Below are positions 60,014 to 64,000 of a stretch of DNA of 64,000 nucleotides, in pieces. Position 1 is the first letter of the stretch. Each line of letters starts with the position of its first letter. This DNA is from Brassica napus (Eukaryota; Streptophyta; Magnoliopsida; Brassicales; Brassicaceae). The stretch lies in assembly GCF_020379485.1 (NCBI RefSeq), contig NC_063450.1, forward strand, positions 50,124,681-50,188,680, in the 5' to 3' direction. Below the pieces are notes generated by a model that did not search any database, was not told the origin of the DNA, and saw only the letters and a program-made list of their open reading frames with translations. Position numbers and translations under genes: made by a program.

Positions 60014-61251
60014 TAGCAAATTAACTAATTATTACTTGATTAGTTTTAAAGCTGCAAAGGTAGAAACACAGAGAAGCTTATGCATAATACTAAAGTCAAA
60101 ACACACAGTAGCATTTATAAGAAACCAATGTTGTGTTCAAGGGACCAAATCTTAAAGGAAGTAAAATAAAGTCAACGGCTATGTAGATTTCAAGACAAGT
60201 CAACGATAACACAATATATAGGAGATACATCACATTTTCATTTTTTTGATGAATATTGAATCCTTTAATTGCCACCAAACTTCAACAATTCTCATATACA
60301 CACACAGAGAGCATGCCACAGAGATAAAATAATCAAATCAAAACTCAAACTTCAGGAAAGAAAAAAAATCAGATCTGACTCAGAAAGTCATGTTGGATCA
60401 AAATTCAATCGCACGGTTAAGTCAATTCGATTGAAAAAGATATACGGAAACTGAAGATGTTAGAGATTCGATCCAAACCTCTACACGTTGGCATGGAAGC
60501 GGCCACCTCAAAGAGAGAGAGATGCTTGTTATCAGGATCAAGAGACTAATGAGATGGAGAAGAGGAAAGAGACGGAACAGAGCCGTGAGATGATCAACAA
60601 AGAGAAGAACACACATAAGACCGTCTTCTAATCATCCAATCATATTAAGCCATGTGGCGAGTTATGTCTAGATGGTCTACTACTTGACCGTGTGTCAGAT
60701 TGTTTCCTCGTTATAGATCTGCTAACAGCCGTTAGATTAGATGTTTTTGTTTCGTTCCTACGGTTGAGATTTGATAAAACGAGTACTTGATTCGAACAAG
60801 TCAAATACAAATACTAAATCCTACTACTTAAACGAGTCGAGTAATTGACAAGTATTTGCCTTATGACCAGCCCTGATTTGATTTGGAATTCTACTCAAGT
60901 CTCGTTTTAACGACTAACACGAGCCGTTCACAGCAACTCTTAGAAAACCAGCTCTCATGGATTATTTGGAGAGATTGTTTAATATCCCTATTTATTTGTT
61001 TTTGGTAACGTTTTTAGCTCACCAGGACTACTTCAAACTTGAAAGTGAAAAAAACTTATAAGCTTGGGAATCAGGATTGAATTTCTAAAATGAACACTAG
61101 CTAGATTGCCTTAGTTAAGACAATTGAGAGGAAAACAAGAACAGCATGTATAGTTTTTGTTACCATTTTCCCATGTCTTTTACCGTAGAGATGATATCCA
61201 GGTGAACAGCCCGAGCTTATGGACGCAGCATTGCCTTTGAATAAGGCTTTT
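60014..61251. other. Leader and promoter region of the At4g25670-like gene
   Basis: Probable 5' leader (to about 60620, with CT-rich stretches) and promoter. No second gene seen; AT-rich with scattered repeats. Confidence 0.4.
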
Positions 61252-61606
61252 GTGACAACCCGTCCCGTGGAAACAATCTGCCCTGTGGACCCCAGGTTCA
61301 CAGCTCTACAGAGCACCGACCCCAACCCTTCTATTATGAGTTTTCTCTGACTCCATAATTAGGTTGTTGATGCACTTGGCGTTAGTTGAACCCAAGACCT
61401 TACCTTTTTAGCAACATTCCCACATGACAAGTTGTCACCAATTGACAGCTTGTCCTGGAGGAGTGTTATTAAAGGGTGAGGTCCTGAGTTTGAGACTCAC
61501 CAACAACCTAATTATGGAGTCAGAGAAAATTCATAATGGAAAGATTGTGATCGGTGCCCTGTAGGACTGTGAACCGGATTCAGAGTGAGTGGGATGGGTT
61601 GTCACA
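61252..61606. mobile_element. Foldback element with long imperfect inverted arms
   Basis: A 355-bp palindromic element beginning TGTGACAACCC and ending GGGTTGTCACA, flanked by GCTTT on both sides (61247-61251 and 61607-61611). The arms extend about 120 bp each: GGTTCACAG...CTACAG and TTTCTCTGACTCCATAATTAG occur in both, inverted. No ORF of its own. A 5-bp duplication fits several superfamilies, so the class is open. Confidence 0.8.
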
Positions 61607-63654
61607 GCTTTCTGATCGATAAAGTGAATTAATATATATATATATACACACGTGTGCATGTGTGTGTTAGAAAATGCTTATCTTTTTTTACTTGAATAAT
61701 AGATCCAAACATGAGCTGTATTGCCAATAGGCACAATTGAAAATTTGAAGATCTTGAGATTCGTTGATGTTGAATTAGAAACGTATCCTTTCCTTGATTC
61801 TTTTGCGAGAACAAGATCATTAGATCATCTTGAAAGAATTCCTTAAATATTGCATTAGCTTTTCTTAAGAAACATGATCTTCACTTATGCTTCCTCTGCC
61901 AACAAAGTTGATAGCAAGAAGTGTCCTAAAGTATGGTTAGTATATATGGTCTTCGGCATGCTTGTATTGCAAGACGTGACCTTTGGTTAGTATATATTGA
62001 TTCGACTAATTGGTTCATCCGTTTTTTTGGGTTTAATAGGTCTGGTATATGGTTTCATCCTGTTTGTTGGATTAAACCTGTTTTGCATAAGTAACTTTCA
62101 CTCAGACTCTGAACAATTTGATGCGTAAGAATTATTATATTATTTTGTATTGATTTTCAGCTAACTTAAGTGTCACTAAGACACGTAGCAAAGTTGGACA
62201 CCTTAATAAGATTGTTGTGGATTGGAAAATGGACACTGCAAAACGCGTTTAACTCATTTTGGTTACGTTTAAAAATTATATAACGTCACTTTGGTCGGTG
62301 GAGTGACCACAAGGCTTACCATTCGTCCACGAATGAATCTTAAACTTTACAACAGCAAAAAAGAAATGTAAAACACTAGACTTTCTAACAAAATGTGTAA
62401 TATTTAGGATTGATTATTGATTAGTGCGTTATTGGTTATATTGGAGCTTCTTAGTCAAAAGCTGTACCGAACTTCCTATTTGTGTAAAAAGAAGCTATCA
62501 TCGAGTTTTTTTATATCGCACGTTTATGTCATAATCTAATTATGCGTCCACGCCACCTCATTCTCATCCTTTCCCACTTTTCACCATCTAAATTACGAAT
62601 AATCAAATAATTTGGTCTCCCTCTTATCTCTTGGGATTTGATTGGGTAGTGTCGTGGGAGTGTACATAATAAACTTCCACTTACAATCGGTGAGCATGAT
62701 GAGATAATACTGTGATGTACCCACTTAGTGAAATTAAAGTGAGTTAGTTCTAATAGAACAGACTAAGCACGTAACACGTATCCATAACTTTATCTTTAAA
62801 GAATCATTTCCCTTTTTATGATCTCAACCGCTAAGTAATAAAGAGATAGCACTAATATATCTTTGACTGTACAGTGGTTACAACTTCTAGACTGTACGTG
62901 TCTTCTTACTCGTCTTCTACAGTATATTCTTATGTCGTACTCACTCGCAAAAGCTTCGGTGTTTGAAGTGTAAGAACATTTATTCCAGCTCCACTAATGA
63001 TCACTAATTATATACTAATTCATTTTGCATATTAATTAGTGAGCGTTTAGGGGTCTCCTTATTCATCTTCTATCTTTGATGTTGTTAAAAAAAGAGATAA
63101 GAGTGATTGCATGCAGCAGTTGATTTCAACCTTTTCTTATATTTTGAACATTAATGAACCATGACGTTACACACAACGTTCGATGGCGCCATCTTCCACG
63201 AGATCGCGCGAAGAAGCGGGCCATACTATGAACGTAAGCTTAAATAAACTTGCGTGACGAAGAAACATCCAGAAACATCAATTTGGGTAGATGCATGAAT
63301 ATTACTAACTTGTTGGTTGCAAACGTGCATGCATAAGCAAAAGATTTTCTAGTGCAAGTCAAAATATGTTTCAATTTATTCCAATTAAGTATAAGATCTA
63401 TAATGTCTCGCCTTGTTATTCACTGAATAAAATATGTCTAATATAAATAGTCAGTCGGATTGGTATGTTTATATTTATTTACTTTTTGCTAAGAGGATTG
63501 GTGTGTTTATATAGTATGATTAGCCTAATATTTCTACTTTTTAATAATTAAAAATCAAAATCGGCATATATGATTTATCAACAAAGACCGTATTTCAGAT
63601 CATGACAGAAGACCATAAAAAAGGAGATTTAAAACTTTTTTTTTAATTAAGTAA
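61607..63654. other. Intergenic region before the beta-carotene hydroxylase gene
   Basis: About 2 kb of AT-rich DNA with the 3' flank of the minus-strand hydroxylase gene at the right. An AT/CA microsatellite lies at about 61632-61668. A GC-rich patch at 63180-63225 (GATGGCGCCATC palindrome) stands out but has no reading I can name. Confidence 0.4.
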
Positions 63655-63891
63655 TCAAGAGCTCGAACTCTTTTTGTATAATTTGATTCTCCGACTAATC
63701 TCCTTGTCTAACTCTTCATTTCCTCCAACTTCTTCCAATTCCTAGAATCACCAGTTCAAAATGTCAAAAATTAAATGATTAAACACCAACATAAATTAGA
63801 CGATTAAGAATCTAAAGCAGATCCAAAAACTCACCTTTGGTCCAAGAAACAGTCCATATGGCACACCATCGAATTTGTCAGTGTGATGTAG
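63655..63891 (-). CDS. BETA-OHASE1: Beta-carotene hydroxylase 1, last two exons (partial)
   Basis: Plastid non-haem di-iron enzyme that turns beta-carotene into zeaxanthin. Only the 3' end is in the window. The penultimate exon 63891-63835 encodes LHHTDKFDGVPYGLFLGPK, including the last histidine motif of the family (HxxHH, whose first part lies in the exon beyond the window). The last exon, 63741-63655, encodes ELEEVGGNEELDKEISRRI and ends KLYKKSSSS. The region 63892-64000 is intron. The match and the position point to At4g25700; the paralogue BETA-OHASE2 lies in the duplicated block. Confidence 0.9.
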
Positions 63892-64000
63892 CTGAAACAC
63901 CATCAATTTCAAAATCAGTAACTAGGAATGCTATTAACATTTCCGATAACATTGCTTTATATATATTTTAAACGCCACAAAAATATACAAAGCGCATGGA

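Noticed and set aside
60422..60616. 64-codon minus-strand ORF upstream of the At4g25670-like gene, as an alternative uORF
   Set aside because: Leu/Ser-rich composition matches CT-rich leader DNA; the 52-codon ORF at 59855-60013 is closer to the main start and far more protein-like.
61101..61325. 74-codon ORF MGSVLCRAVNLGSTGQIVS
   Set aside because: Runs from flanking DNA into the arm of the foldback element; no family resemblance.

Overview
The window is nuclear DNA from a flowering plant of the mustard family (Brassicaceae), most likely a Brassica- or Raphanus-like species. Its genes are split by short GT-AG introns, the intergenic DNA is AT-rich and full of small transposons, and the gene order matches the At4g25515 to At4g25700 stretch of Arabidopsis thaliana chromosome 4. 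Homologies were recognised by eye from remembered families; no search was run.

Layout: 1-313 is the end of a CACTA transposon. 1585-7544 holds two SEUSS-LIKE co-repressor genes facing each other tail to tail; the second has lost its N-terminal part. 8530-8853 is a short decayed relic of an HD-ZIP IV gene where Arabidopsis carries FWA. 9030-10217 is an intact protein phosphatase inhibitor-2 gene. MSH3 (11087-16318) and the 25 kDa cleavage factor CFIm25 (16669-18297) share a short divergent promoter. A broken 4.66 kb Ty1/copia element (19615-24274) precedes a LAF1/MYB18-like gene (24884-25855). A repeat-rich zone with foldbacks and a frameshifted gene follows (25.9-30.1 kb).

Next come cytochrome b561 ACYB-2 (30137-31789), a CAP160/LTI65-like stress protein (32371-34353), tRNA-Ser(UGA), ADF7 (34974-36748), a prolyl-4-hydroxylase-like protein lacking one iron ligand (37941-39679), a C2H2-like zinc-finger protein (41344-44384) and a hydroxyproline-rich family protein (44825-46429). 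After a 5.7 kb transposon-rich gap lies fibrillarin 2 (52324-54358), whose fifth intron encodes a box C/D snoRNA of the U60 type. Then follow tRNA-Leu(CAA), a DTX35-like MATE transporter (55394-57311), an At4g25670-like gene with a conserved-looking upstream ORF (59232-60013), and the 3' end of beta-carotene hydroxylase 1 at the right edge.

There is no operon logic; the genes are independent housekeeping, stress and reproductive genes kept in ancestral order. The best leads are the upstream peptide ORF, the intronic U60 snoRNA, the FWA relic beside a retained inhibitor-2 gene, the early stop in the LAF1-like gene, and an inverted duplication at the 3' end of a decayed gene. I saw no CRISPR array, viral genome or wholly new multi-gene system.
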